NCBI GenBank assembly: GCA_965649825.1
Contig: OZ287704.1
Location: 930,001-994,000, forward strand
Reading direction: 5' to 3'
Source of the DNA: Penicillus capitatus
Taxonomy: Eukaryota > Chlorophyta
DNA: 64,000 nucleotides
How positions within the stretch are numbered: the first letter of the stretch is position 1; each line of letters opens with the position of its first letter. The translations under genes were made by a program, and so were the position numbers. A model generated the notes under the pieces. The model was not told the DNA's origin. It searched no databases and saw only the letters and a list, made by a program, of their open reading frames with translations. This document shows positions 1 through 12,207 of the stretch, piece after piece.

Positions 1-1866
1 GGTCAGATCGATCGTCTCCGTGTTCCGAATGAACGGGAGACGTGTTTGGAGGTGCACTGGATGCACGGGTAAACAGAATCTCTCGACAAATGGTGACAGC
101 TGTTTTGTGTCCGATCGACACAGCTAACGACGGAAAACACCCAGCCGATATCGGATCATGCGGAGCAGGGTACATTCCGAGAGAATAGTATTCAATGTTT
201 CCATTCGATAGACCTTGGATCATCAGATACGGAACAGCAGTGGTTGTGACCCCCGTCACCAAATGCATGCACGTGACATGAGCACGCAACGAAGGACAGA
301 TGGCTGTCTCCTCAGTCGCCATCTTTTGATCTTCGTCCTCGACGGACGGCGGATACCATATGTCGCAGATCTTGCCCGAGGCGACAGATCTCAGGTTTGC
401 GGACTCGGATGTCGTCGATGCGATAAGCTCGGAGAGGACGATCTCGTCGACGGCATTCGACGCATCGTGGTGTGGCACCGACAGACGGTGGATCTCGGCA
501 ATGGCATGGTCATCTCTCCAGGAATGCACGGCAACGAGTGTTCGGTTTCTCTGCTTGGAGATGTCCACCTGATATCTACCATCTTCGTAGAGCGAGGCGA
601 CTTGTATTGTCCCTCCCTCGGTCCAGATCAGGATATGGTTGCTGAGATCTGCTGGACGATCTGTCGACATGCCGTGCAATATTCTACCGCCGCCAATGGA
701 TCCACACACGGCGTCGACGACGGGTTCTTCTTTGGTGTATTCAGATGGAGACGTGGCTTCTGTTAAAAGGGGACCGTGCACTGAGGGTTCCTTCAGGGAA
801 GCCGTTTGTAGAGGCGTGTGACATGCCAGGACCATAAAGTTGCACGGAAGAGTGATCTCCATTCCTTCTAAGACTTCATACTCCAGAACACACCACATGG
901 AAACACTCGTCAACAGCAGCAATCGCTTCGACATGCAGAAAGAGGCAGATGTTAGTGGCAAGGCCAGATCCAGGCAGATCTGATTGTTCAACACATGTCC
1001 TGCCAGATCTTCTGCCGTCTTCTGTGATCCATCCATGGACCAAAGAAGCAGTTGAGCATTGGATTGTATTCCCATCACTAAAGTGGAGACGGCACTCGAT
1101 TCGGATCCACAGGCGACCATGTCCATCAAACGTGTGTCGTCTCCGGCTGCATCTGACACGAATCACATCGGCATTTGTGCGGCTTTAAGGGAAGTCGTTG
1201 CATACATGATCGGATCAAAGGAATCTGAACGGGATTCTTCAAAACTCTGTTGATTTCGAGCGTTTCTGTTTCGATGCCGACCAAATCCACACGACATCGA
1301 CCCGTCTCCTCTTCTGTTCGCCGAACGGCGATCAACACCTCCTGATCTTCCTGATTCAAAATCCTGTTTCGAAAGAAAGGCTTGTGGAAGAGAAGAACGC
1401 AGGACGTGAAGCAGAACGGGTCCCAGTGGTGTCTCTAAGGCTGATTGATTTTTGGTGTTCAGGCACACTCCTGTCGTTGCGTCCCAACAGCAGAGCTGTC
1501 CCGTCACATCACAACTGAACAAGATTCCTTCCTTCACTTGCCCTGCACCCAACACACGTCACGCACGTCACATCACATCACATATACCGTAAGAAGCCTG
1601 CCTACCTTTGGGAGAGTACAGAAGGGCGGAGATGGATGAGGAATGCGAACAGAGATAAAGCACGGGTCGAAGTTGACCTTCTCGATGTAGGGTCCATCTG
1701 AATGGCACAGTTCAGAAAGCAAACGATCGGAACAGACACATCTCCACTGTATAATCGTCCCGTCTCGTCCACCCGTCCACACAGGCGTCCCTTCCGCCGT
1801 CGCCGCGACAGCGGTGATGTCCTGCCGAATGGGGTGCGCCGGCCACACGGCATGATAGCGCTTCAT
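1..1866 (-). CDS. WDR7 / rabconnectin-3beta-like WD40 protein (5' part, partial)
   Basis: The start codon is at 1866 and the first exon ends at about 1606. The first exon encodes a beta-propeller opening: a Trp-rich start, then AVAATAEGTPVWTGGRDGTI. The next exon (to about 1163) carries a second blade (LFSCDVTGQLCCWDATTG). Coding continues in open frame to the left edge: a long exon below about 765 includes HILIWTEGGTIQ and GLSNGNIEYYSL. The order and wording match the N-terminal propeller of WDR7-like proteins of plants and animals. In animals and yeast this family works with DMXL/Rav1 in V-ATPase assembly and acidification of endomembranes. The rest of the protein lies beyond the window. 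Exon joins between about 600 and 1600 were not all resolved. The family call is firm; a one-to-one WDR7 orthology is less certain. Confidence 0.7.
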
Positions 1867-2245
1867 TTTGGAAGAATTGAATCTTTACTGCAAACGCACA
1901 CATTCTCAGTTCTTAACGGAAAATCAAGGCACTTCTTCACACAAAACATGCAGAACAGCTAAGCACTCTACATGATAAAAATCTCGGTTTGTTGTCGGTC
2001 GCTGCATAGTCCCAGTTATCGTCATATAAATGCTGCCAGTAACACAGAACAAATGGCATGCAGACTTATTCCAATAGCAGATCCCGTGTACCCCCGTTGC
2101 TTATTTGTCTTTCCATGCACAAGACAGACTTTCATGACGTTCTTTCTCATTCCACTACTAATGAGTCTTTCTCATGTTTGACTGTTGGTGAGATTGAGAT
2201 AAAATATAGAGCTGTATCGTATCCACACACTTAAACTTGAGGCCC
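1867..2245. other. intergenic, tandem minus-strand genes
   Basis: This 379-base stretch lies upstream of the WD40 gene and downstream of the kinase stop. I see no convincing coding exon or RNA gene. It must hold the promoter of the WD40 gene and the 3' end of the kinase transcript. Confidence 0.5.
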
Positions 2246-3694
2246 TCATTGCGTTTGTTCTGCTTCGTTGATTTCGTGGCAGATTTCTTCCAATCTGGAC
2301 ACGATGTACGAGAAATCTGGGCGAGTCTCTGGAGCTCTCTGGAGACATTCGTGCATCACTTCAGCCCACACATCATGACAGCCATGTGGTCGATCCAGTC
2401 GCAGGCTTCCTTGCATAATGCCTTCCAGCAGATCTCTTGGAGAGAGCTCTCGATAGGGCATTTCGCCCATCTCCCAGATTTCCCACAGCACCACGCCAAA
2501 AGAATAGACATCCACCTTCTCATTCACGAGGTCTGTGATGTTGCCCTGGCTTCCCACGCGTTCAATACTCGGAAAGAGCTCGGGTGCCATCCATGGAAGT
2601 GTGCCTCGCATATTACCACTGACAAACGTCTTAATCTTTGCCTTTGATAATCCCACATCTCCAATCTTCACGATAGGGTTGTCCAGGTCACGCAAGTCAC
2701 ACAACAAGTTCTCACACTTCAAATCGAAATGAATCACGTTTCGATTGTGCAGAAACTCCATTCCTCGCGCAGCACGTAAAGCCACAGCGACTCTGAGCTT
2801 CTGTGTGTCCGATGGACCTCCTTTCAGCTGCATCAGCTTGTTCTTCAGGGATAAATGCGGCAGATATTCAACAACAAGACCTGGACTAGGGCCATTGTTC
2901 AGCATCCCATAGAAGGATACGACACAGGGATGGCGAAGACAGGCCAACGTACTGGCCTCTTGACATGCCATATCCATGCTTTCTCTGTCAGTTAATGTAT
3001 GCCATTCCTTAACTGCCACTTCGACGCCTCTCCAAAGCGACAGCTTAACAGAAGCAAACTGACCGCGACCAAGTTCATATTTCATGGAAAGTTCATCGTA
3101 GAAAATAAACGGCGTCGAAGGCAAGGAATACGTCATCACCGGTGATGGAGTGGAACTCTCAGTCATCGGAGACTCCATCAACGAAGACATACCCATAGAT
3201 CCCATCTGTAACTGCAATGCCGGACGCGGAGGCATAGCCGTTACTGGCGGTAAATGCTCATTCGTTTCCGATTCCACTTTTCTCGCATGAGGTCTCGTGG
3301 TGCTCCTCACCGAGCCAATTGAACGATTGACAATGGTGGCCGGTCTAGTGAATTCTGGCAGCAGAGCAGCCCTCTCCATCATGGAGCTATCCATTCTATC
3401 AAGCGTCCTCTGATCTGTACTTGTACTCATGTTGTCTCCAGATGAGGCTGTACTAGCAGATTGAATTCTACTTCCAATCTCTGGAAAGGATGTTGTAGAC
3501 TGGTCTTCGGTTTTACGTAGTGTTGGGAAGCGTATCTGGGACATTTCGCTAATCATGGAACCCAGATTTTTGGCTTTCTCGTCGAGTAGGAAGCCCAACA
3601 CCTTCCCGAAGTGAACGCGGACGTTCTGTACTTCTTCCTCCTCACTCGTGTCTTCCTCGCGGGCAGAAACGCCCGCATGACACCCACCGCCCAT
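2246..3694 (-). CDS. Raf-like (TKL group) protein kinase with altered DFG
   Basis: A single open exon encodes a Ser/Pro-rich N-terminal half and a C-terminal kinase domain. Visible motifs are the glycine loop LGRGQFASV, the lysine in VAVKEW, the catalytic loop HFDLKCENLL, the activation segment RGTLPWMAPELF, and KVDVYSFGVVLWEIW. The HFDLK loop and the RGTLPWMAPEL block are typical of plant Raf-like MAPKKKs. The usual DFG reads DVG (KIGDVGLSK). I chose ATG 3694, which gives MGGGC, a possible N-myristoylation/palmitoylation start. The frame stays open to 3844, so an upstream start or a 5' intron acceptor (the T-rich tract just upstream) is possible. No PB1 domain is visible. It lies head-to-head with the ChAPs gene at 3885, about 190 bases away, so the two may share a promoter. 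Confidence 0.8.
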   Translation of the reverse strand: MGGGCHAGVSAREEDTSEEEEVQNVRVHFGKVLGFLLDEKAKNLGSMISEMSQIRFPTLRKTEDQSTTSFPEIGSRIQSASTASSGDNMSTSTDQRTLDRMDSSMMERAALLPEFTRPATIVNRSIGSVRSTTRPHARKVESETNEHLPPVTAMPPRPALQLQMGSMGMSSLMESPMTESSTPSPVMTYSLPSTPFIFYDELSMKYELGRGQFASVKLSLWRGVEVAVKEWHTLTDRESMDMACQEASTLACLRHPCVVSFYGMLNNGPSPGLVVEYLPHLSLKNKLMQLKGGPSDTQKLRVAVALRAARGMEFLHNRNVIHFDLKCENLLCDLRDLDNPIVKIGDVGLSKAKIKTFVSGNMRGTLPWMAPELFPSIERVGSQGNITDLVNEKVDVYSFGVVLWEIWEMGEMPYRELSPRDLLEGIMQGSLRLDRPHGCHDVWAEVMHECLQRAPETRPDFSYIVSRLEEICHEINEAEQTQ

Positions 3695-3884
3695 TACCCT
3701 TAAAAAAAAGCTAAGCGTCGGACGCGGCCATCTCTTATGCTTTTTTGAATCAACCGACCGTTCACTCGCGCGACAGTCGCTCTTGTGTCGACCCATTTGC
3801 AACACAGCACGCTTGATGCCACACAATTCTGAAGGTAAATGCAAAATCGAATCGCACGTCTATCATCCATCCGTTCCTCTAACG

Positions 3885-6800
3885 ATGGAATCCGTTGGGA
3901 AAGCGTCGGAATGCGTGGAACATGCACTCGGAGAAGTGCTTGCGGCTCGGAGTGTCGCCATTACCAATTCTGAGAACGTCCCTGGGGTTGGCCCACCTGA
4001 CCTCTGCTGGATTCAGCGCACAGCCAGAGGCATCTTCAGCGTGAAGAAACCAAAAATGCAAGGATATTATCACTGGGTTGTGGGACTACCTGTCACCTCC
4101 AGTGCCTCCATCGCAGCTTACTTTGCCAGACTTACCTCGACAAAAAAGAAAGTGCGTAGACACTATGTACAATGCACGACGAGCCAGCTAGCTGCATCTG
4201 AGTGTGCGTGCAGGTGGGATACTATCATGGCATGGGGGTGGGACGGGAATTTTCTATTGGGCGTGGCATCTACTGTTGTTATGATCCATTCTCAGATTTG
4301 GACATTTGGGTCGAGATAGCTGTACCTGGAAGTGCGATTTCGAGAGGACTCGATCGTCAAGGATACCTGTAAATGCAAAAGGACAGACGACAGCATGCTT
4401 TGGTTTCGTTGGTGGGTATTTAGGCATGATGTGACAGCTGAAATGTGGAGAGGAGCGTACGTTGGCTGCTTTCTTCGCTCTCAGCTGTACGATGCATCTG
4501 TGACATTGCACTGCAGTCGAGCTTTTCAGCACATGGCCTTCTTCAGAGACCAGGAAGACGAGACAGAACTGCTGCAGCATGTCGAGAGCCTCTATCAGTC
4601 TGGCAAAGCTCAAAGCGCCCAGCAGAGACTCCATTGGGACAAAGGACAAGGCACAGAACCGCATCACATGGACGTCGTTTGCACATCCCTTCTTGTTCAT
4701 TTCAAGAAAAGACGAAGATGGCAAAAGGTGAGGACGCATTGCAGAGAGGGGTCAAAGACAAAATGCATGCCTTGTGGCTGTTTGATGTTCAGGCCCTTCG
4801 ATTCTTTACGGCACTGGAGGAATGCTTTCCTTCGAGTGTTGTGTACCAGGCAGAGGTGTACCGGGAATTGGACAATTCAATAGGTGCTGCGAATTTGCTC
4901 AAGTCAGCTCTTTTGCGCAAGAAGAGAGAAGACCATCCCATGCTGGTCCTGGCATGCGGCTATATCTACTTAGAGGATCGCCAATATACCAAAGCAATCA
5001 GAATTGCTGAATCGGTGTTGGATATTGATCCACAGGTGCGGCAAGCCGTTTTCTACAGAAAAGCCTAAGCGAGTGTGGTTGGTTAGATTCGGCCTGGTTG
5101 GCTGCTGTTGAGTCGTGCGCTGTCGTATGAGGGACAAACGGAAAAGTGTCTTCGTGCGTTGCATCTCATGCCATCGCCGCTGATTCCCTCCAACAGAAAC
5201 GCATTGCTCTTTCGTGTCCTTCCATCACGTCCAAAATCCATCACTCGACGTCAGGACGGATACGATCCCGAGGTCTGCGCCGCCACTACGATGCTCGATT
5301 CTGTCTGATCGATCCATGGTGTGTAGACAGCGGAGCTAAACATGGTGTTTCAGGAATCACAAAAAACGGGGGTATTGACCGGCACTCTTCCTGGGGAAAT
5401 TCTCGCGCCGCGTTGTCAAGCGCATGGTGCTGACTGGGGTTTCATTTCATGCACGCAGTGTGTCATGCGTGCTGCTTACGATATCTTATTGAAGACCGTT
5501 CATTCTATCGGATGGGAACAATTCTGCAAAATCCGCGCCGCTGTCTTCATGCTTCCAAGTCATCTCTCCTCCAACTGACCCTCGTCTTATGCTATGGTTC
5601 AGGCGAGGAGGAAGGAATCGGATCAGAAAGGGGGGAATGGTGCCCGGTAAGGGTGGAACTCACTGTGCATAAAGATCTTCCTGCGACAGCGAGCCAATCC
5701 GTCACACTTTCATTTGTACTGAAAGAGAGTACACCGTGGGAGAAACCACGACGCAGAACTTCGTACTATGCTCGCAGTATGTCAGCAGGGGCATCGAACA
5801 CCGCCTTGGAAGCAGACAGTTCGCTGGCTGATCGATCGCATGCAAGTCAAGTGGCTACGAAAGTCTTGTCTAGGGGACTCGGAGCTGTAACCAAGAGAAT
5901 CTTGAGACAGCCCTCGACAGAGTCCGCCGTGTTAAGGGATGATGCAGAACAGACACTCTCTCCTACATCTGAAACATTGTCAGATGCATTTTCCAATTCT
6001 TCCAGAACAGAGGGACAGAATAAGGTCCCTGCCGACTCCGAAGCAGAGCCTGATACACCACTCTCTCCCTATCCCTCGACCCCCTTTGCAGAACGCCCCG
6101 TCTTCAAAGTAGGAGGAGATACGCCTGTACGTCAACGCAAAGTTGTGGAAGTCGTCACGACAGCAGAGTTGCTATCGGGAGAGGAGGAGGTGCCTGATGC
6201 GCCTGAAAATGCTCTACCGAAGCAGTGTCCCCCTTACGGAGTGCCTACAGGAAGACAAGGTCCTCCGAGCAGTACGTCCTTTAGTCAGGATCGATGGCAA
6301 GTGAAGATCGTTTCGATGGGCATCAAGGACCGTGTGAAGTATTTCGATCAGATGGCCAAAGAGAAGATGGCCAAACAGAGTTTAGCCGGTTCCGATTCGC
6401 AGTATGATCACGAGGCATGTGTCGTCAACATGCGTCCGAGACGATCACGTTACCTGTTCTCGCATACCATCATGGAGAGATTGATCCATGACATTACAAG
6501 TGCTGAATCCATCGCTGGAGTGACCGTCAACTCGGATGAAGGTGGATCTGGTGATGCCGATGAGGGGGAGCTTGATAGCAGTGAAGGTACAGAGATGGGT
6601 GTACCCTCGACGACTGACTGGTCATCCTTTGCGTTGAATGATGCTGCTTGTGTGCCCCGAATGTCTGACAGAAGGCAGAGCTCGTACATGAGCCTGTTCG
6701 ATGGTAATCTGAGTGGGTCCTTCTTGGACGTTGCGGCACACGGGCCTCATCGAGATATCGATAAAGATAACCCATGCGAATGTGCAGAGTGGCTGGATGA

Positions 6801-7392
6801 GTTGATTCTGGCTCTTTGGGAGGACTTGGCTGTCTATACCGATTTCAAGGCCCTGGATAGAAAGCTAAAATCGAAGAACAGACAAACACATGCCGAGCAG
6901 ATTCTGGGGACGATCGAATGGAATGCGGACACGACAGATGATGAGGATTTGGCTCGAACACCGACAGCAGGACCTGTGCTCCCAGACAGCCGTCCCGTCG
7001 ATTGGATGCGACGTGGCATGCTTTGTGAGCGTCTAGGGAAGGCAGCAGATGCCGAGCAAGCATACAGAGTCTGTATTTTCTTGAGCTTTAATCTGACATC
7101 GTTGTTGGCCCTGGCGCGGATCTATGCCGAATGGGGGTACTCTAAAGGAGCCGTCCTCTTGTTGAATAGACTGGCTCAGTTTCATCACAAGAAGCGCAGT
7201 TCGCACAGGAGGAGTCTGTATGTTGTTGACAGTCTGGTGAAGAACATGAGTCTTTTGATGAGTTCTGTTGGAAACAAAGAGATCCGTTCCGCGTCTGAAA
7301 CCAGCCATCCCTTACTCTCCCATGCGCTAGAGGATGTTCTTAAATGGAACATGCAATCTGGCTCTCCAAGAATGAACAACCCCTCACAGTAA
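3885..7392 (+). CDS. ChAPs family (BCH1/BUD7/CHS6-like) Arf-binding TPR protein
   Basis: This is a multi-exon gene. Exon 1 is 3885-4151 and joins in phase to 4214. The N-terminal block has GPPDLCWIQ and GYYHWVVGLPVTSSASIAAY, followed by FSIGRGIYCCYDPFSDLD. Both fit the start of the fungal ChAPs family. TPR-like segments follow (about 4740-5035). ALSYEGQTEKCLRAL, then AYDILLKTVHSIGWEQFCKI, gives the ChAPs signature near 5120-5560. A long, poorly conserved Ser-rich insert fills 5600-6750. The C-terminal block (CAEWLDELILALWEDLAVYT, then another TPR unit) ends at 7392. In yeast these proteins bind Arf1 and form exomer cargo adaptors at the trans-Golgi. An Arf gene lies 2 kb downstream. Joins around 4600-4700 and 5040-5110 were not settled. 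Exomer function cannot be assumed without a Chs5 partner. Confidence 0.78.
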
Positions 7393-7610
7393 ATGCATCT
7401 CATTGGTATCAACTCCAGATCACTTTTCTATTGTCTTGTTGTTTTTTTGCTTTGGGAGTGTTTAATCGTGGTCACGGACTCTAAACCATTGCTTTATAAT
7501 AAAAAGGGTATTACAAGAATTATCAACGCACCAGACAAAAGGATTCCAGCGCTTTTCTGCCCCAAACAAAAATTCTGATCAATCACACAGGTGGTAACCA
7601 CGTTAATGAA

Positions 7611-9089
7611 TCAGTTGAGTGCCGAGTTTGGAAGAATGCTCATCGGACATGAAGGTGCCGTTGTGGGGCAGAACTCAGAAAAAGAGGAATTAAGAAAAGA
7701 AATCGACTCCGAGCCCATCAAATTGAAAAGCATCTCCACAGGATCTCCTTCTTCATTATTAGCCCGACGATGCTCAACGCCGCCTCTTGGCGACATCTCT
7801 GAACGTCTCCTTCTCGTGCGCCTTCCCGGAGATTTCTTTTCTGTTTTGTTGCCAAGGGCCGAAGTCCAGATATTCTCTTGAACAAGAAGCACATCCTTTA
7901 GGAAGGCTTCAGTAAATGCTGCATTGAGGATGATGTCGTCGGCCTTATCATGCACAGCCGCCATCTCTGTGCACGTCTCTTTTGAAGACGTTTCTTTGCT
8001 GACGGTTTCCAACGCGTATGGACACAGTTTATTGGTCGATGAAGAAAAGTGATCATCAAGTTGTGAGGCGGATGATAGAGGTATGCTGTTCAGTGCTGAT
8101 GATGAAGAGGTAAGTATGGATTCCTGTTGTTGTTGTTGATGTTGTTCGCAAGTCTTCGCCTCAAAACTGCTATTCTGCATTATTACTGGCACAGTTTCTG
8201 GACTCTGCGCATTCGGTAAGGACATGCCAGCCATGGCTTTACTTTTAGACAACAGCTGACTCTCTGAAAGGCGACTCTGTGGCACAGCAACGGCGCTTCT
8301 GGGCAACGCTTCCTCTTCTGAAGCAATGGGGATGTTCACATCAATGGTGCTGCTTCCTTCTGAGGAACTGTACACGATGTTGTTGTGTACCGTTTCCGGC
8401 CAACTACGCGGAAGTGACATTTCTTTCTCCTTTGGTCCCCATTGACGCAGTCTGGCGTCCAGACCCTCAATCAATTCCTCCATTCTCTGAATCTGTTGTC
8501 GGTTTTCATTCACGATCTTGCCCAATGCTGTTTGTTCGTTCGTTTCCGACAATCCTCGACTCTTTTTCAGCATTTCTTCCATCAGAACAGGAATCTGCTC
8601 ATACCGTTGTTCCATTCCGACTAAAAGAGTATTGGAGAATTGAAGCTGCTGCTCCATGCTTGTCTGTTTCTCCATCACCTCTTTCATTCCTTCCTCCATG
8701 TTCGTCATGTAAAATGGACTCTCCGATGATGTTCCTCTCGAACGTCTCTTCAATCGGCGAACGACGTCGCTTCGGTAGTCGTGAAATTTCCCCACGACTC
8801 TCTGTAGCTTACAAAATCCTTCGGCGCGTTGCCAAACGGATTTCAGCGTTTCGAGATGCGATGCCGGCAACGAAGAAATCACATCTCCGAGAACGGTGTC
8901 GAGTGATGGCAGTGGGGCTGCTTCCTCATCGATATCTTGCGCAACTTTGCTAACGGCTTTGTAGAAACGGTCATACGAGTGTAAGAGCTTTTCTTCCGGC
9001 GTCGCGGAGGAAACGTCGTCGGGGAGAACGAAGCACACGGAGTCGTTATCGTCTTCTGTATGCTTGGTCGCGATATGCGCAACGTCCAT
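7611..9089 (-). CDS. unrecognised coiled-coil protein
   Basis: One uninterrupted frame of about 490 codons, starting at ATG 9089 (the frame stays open to 9146). The N-terminal part is acidic. A heptad-rich coiled coil covers roughly residues 150-260 (EEGMKEVMEKQTSMEQQLQF and similar). The second half is Ser/Gln-rich with a short poly-Gln run. A basic cluster (PGRRTRRRR) lies near the C terminus. I recognise no domain. It is one of the few intronless genes here, ends tail-to-tail with the ChAPs gene about 220 bases away, and starts 120 bases from the end of the Arf gene. A structural or scaffolding role is only a guess. Confidence 0.6.
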   Translation of the reverse strand: MDVAHIATKHTEDDNDSVCFVLPDDVSSATPEEKLLHSYDRFYKAVSKVAQDIDEEAAPLPSLDTVLGDVISSLPASHLETLKSVWQRAEGFCKLQRVVGKFHDYRSDVVRRLKRRSRGTSSESPFYMTNMEEGMKEVMEKQTSMEQQLQFSNTLLVGMEQRYEQIPVLMEEMLKKSRGLSETNEQTALGKIVNENRQQIQRMEELIEGLDARLRQWGPKEKEMSLPRSWPETVHNNIVYSSSEGSSTIDVNIPIASEEEALPRSAVAVPQSRLSESQLLSKSKAMAGMSLPNAQSPETVPVIMQNSSFEAKTCEQHQQQQQESILTSSSSALNSIPLSSASQLDDHFSSSTNKLCPYALETVSKETSSKETCTEMAAVHDKADDIILNAAFTEAFLKDVLLVQENIWTSALGNKTEKKSPGRRTRRRRSEMSPRGGVEHRRANNEEGDPVEMLFNLMGSESISFLNSSFSEFCPTTAPSCPMSILPNSALN

Positions 9090-9211
9090 CGTGTTTGTCG
9101 GCGAATGCGTGAAGAAACGTTGACGGCAGAGATGAAAGGGGTTCAACTAGACGTCTGTTGGTACGTTCGGTCTGGCGATGTGCGTATGGCGTTGAATGGT
9201 CACCGGCAATT

Positions 9212-10033
<822 letters not shown>

Positions 10034-10208
10034 CTGGCGGAGATTTCTAAGAAGAGGACACAAACGCAGAGCACCTTCCTAGCAACGGGCCAGGCACTCG
10101 AAGGGCTGATAAGACAAATGACAGCGCAAAACGTTTCTGCAGATGAGCCTCGGAAATGATCATTTGCATCGTCCTGTCAGATTGTTGAGACTTTGTCCGA
10201 GGGAAACC

Positions 10209-10505
10209 ATGTCGCCTTTCTGGCAAAACACTGACAAAGTGCGTTCGCTGTCTCTCAACACATCTGTATTTGAACAATGACCTTCTGTGTGTCATCGTGC
10301 AGCACTATCCTGCGAAACGTCTGTTGACAATGACGCAGCTTCGCGCAGTAGGAGCCTGGGGTGCTGTTGCCGGTATTGCTGCCATTTATATGATCCAAGT
10401 CCGAACCTCTTTTGCATAGACGAGCACCTGTAGACGTTTCGTTGTGTCTTGTAGCCATGGGATTATTTCAGATCTCTCATCGAACCTCCGGCACAGAAAA
10501 ACTAG
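10209..10505 (+). CDS. small single-pass protein, complex III QCR10/UQCR11-like
   Basis: Three tiny exons (10209-10238, 10303-10398, 10455-10505) join in phase to a 58-residue protein. After a short polar start comes KRLLTMTQLRAVGAWGAVAG, a single membrane segment through IAAIYMIQ, then PWDYFR and a polar tail. The layout (a short basic lead, one TM with WGAVAG, then a QPxD-type motif) resembles the very small cytochrome bc1 subunits of plants and animals. That would place it in the mitochondrial inner membrane. The similarity is short, so another small respiratory-chain subunit is possible. It is divergent from Arf, with about 175 bases between starts. Confidence 0.55.
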
Positions 10506-10596
10506 AAATCCACTCTTTTTGTGTGAGATTCCGGTTTTTAATGCGGTTTTACATAAAGATGGTTAACAAACACGCATTCCATGCACAGCAGTCTCT

Positions 10597-10903
10597 TCAC
10601 TGTGCCCTCTGATTTGGACCCAAACGCCGACCCGGACCCACCACTGCAACATGGGGTGTCGGAAAAGCAGCAACGGAGATGGATGTCGAGATGTGCACGT
10701 ACCAACATTGAAACGTCGATTGTACTTCATACGGCGTAAGGCACGTCCTCTCGGGAGTTTCTTCTTATCTTGCTTCTCGACTTTCGGCGTGGCGTTTCGC
10801 ACTTTACCAGCGCGCGACAGCGATCCGTGGACCTTACCTAGAAGTATCCATCCATCCACTACTCCCTGCCACTTTGACATAAACGCTTTGTTGGCTTACC
10901 CAT
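10597..10903 (-). CDS. RPS30: 40S ribosomal protein eS30
   Basis: Three exons (10903-10900, 10837-10703, 10643-10597) give a 61-residue protein reading [16 protein letters not shown], then [24 protein letters not shown] and a Gly/Arg C terminus ending GPNQRAQ. This is the full conserved eS30 sequence. It is encoded alone, as in plants, without the ubiquitin-like FUBI leader found in animal FAU. The first intron (10838-10899) splits the gene directly after ATG+G, so exon 1 has only four coding bases. The second exon carries most of the protein. It diverges from the LSD1-type gene, with 223 bases between starts. Confidence 0.93.
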
Positions 10904-11126
10904 TCTCTAGAGCAGATACGGCGGCGCAACAGCGAAACGTCGAATGTGCGTTTGTCGTAGTGTCATTTTTCGAATGACGGGCATCAGAGATGATAAGTGT
11001 GTGCGTGCGTGCCTTTGTTTGGGCGTGATTTTCAAGCGAGTACGACGACAGTTCCTTTACGGCATTGTTTTCATAGGACGTTGAGTCGATTTATAATCAC
11101 TTGTGTAAGTTCTGTTTTGAGTGAAT

Positions 11127-11947
11127 ATGGCCTGTCATCCGGATACTGGAGCCACTTCATATCGTAACACCACCCAGCGTAATGACGCTCTCCGTTCCAT
11201 ACCTTTCTTTTATTGTGCTTCCGTGCGTCTGATATTGAGTTCTGTAGCGGGACCTCAGAGCCAGATACGCTGCGGAGGGTGCAATATTCTGCTGCTGTAT
11301 CCTCAAGGCGCTTCGAATGTGCGATGCTCGCAGTGCGGTCACATCTCACCCGTCTCTATCGCAGGAGGTAGGCAAGAAGGAGAAATGATCATCAGACCAA
11401 ATAACGACGTGCGCATTAGGGCCGGACAGTGCCCAGTTGGTCTGCAGCAATTGCCGCATGTTGCTTGTTTATCCTCGAGGCGCTGGTACCGTACAATGCT
11501 CCATATGCCAAACACTGAACCCTGCTAATCAAGTTATCTCACACTTTAATGAGATGCATTTTGATCTGTCTGTGGTTTTGGGTGACAGGCCAATCAGGTT
11601 GCACACATTGTGTGCGAAGGATGTCACATCACTCTGATGTACGCCTACGGCGCGCAATCGGTGAAATGTGCCGTGTGCAACCACGTAACGAATGTGCCAC
11701 CGAGTCAGCTGCGGCTTCAAGCACAGACGTCATGTCCTACGCCGCAAGAGACTCAATTATCAAACGCTCCGCCATCACATAGAATGACTGTCATTGTGGA
11801 GAACCCACCGTCCTTGGACGACGATGGCAATGAGGTACCCATCCTCCTTCCGATCTACTAATGACTGGCTGACACACGTGCTTATGCACTCTTCCTATTC
11901 AGGTCCAAAATCTGGCTGTCGGTGTCAAGGCAGAAGCGGACGGCTAA
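11127..11947 (+). CDS. LSD1/LOL-type zinc finger protein
   Basis: Three LSD1 zinc fingers are visible: [20 protein letters not shown] with [24 protein letters not shown] with CSIC, and [20 protein letters not shown] with AVC. Each has the CxxCxxxLxYxxGAxxVxCxxC pattern. The C-terminal [17 protein letters not shown] and the last exon [14 protein letters not shown] match the tail of plant LSD1/LOL proteins. These proteins control cell-death and stress responses in land plants and also occur in algae. Exon 1 is 11127-11163. The last intron ends just before the valine codon of VQNLAVG. The boundaries around 11345-11440 and 11530-11590 were inferred only roughly. The role in a unicellular alga is unknown. 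Confidence 0.88.
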
Positions 11948-12207
11948 AAGAGTGCTATTTCCTAACAGACAACGACACAGCAACAATAAGAACTTTGTTT
12001 TCGGCGCATGTGTTATTATTCGTGCGGGGTGCCAATAATGAAGACAGGTCATGTAAATTCTCAGATTGGCATTTTAAATGCTCTCGTACGATCGCAATAG
12101 AATGGCGCTTGTTCACCGAGAAGAATTGCATTCGAAAAGGGTCCGCGCATCTCAAGTGCACGCTGCTCATTGACAGTACCCCTCTCTCTTCTGCGGTCCA
12201 TGTGGCA

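Noticed and set aside
4428-4437. GATGTGACAG copy at 4428 as an intron motif
   Set aside because: The best exon model places it in coding sequence (HDVTAEM) of the ChAPs gene, so it was not counted among the intronic copies.
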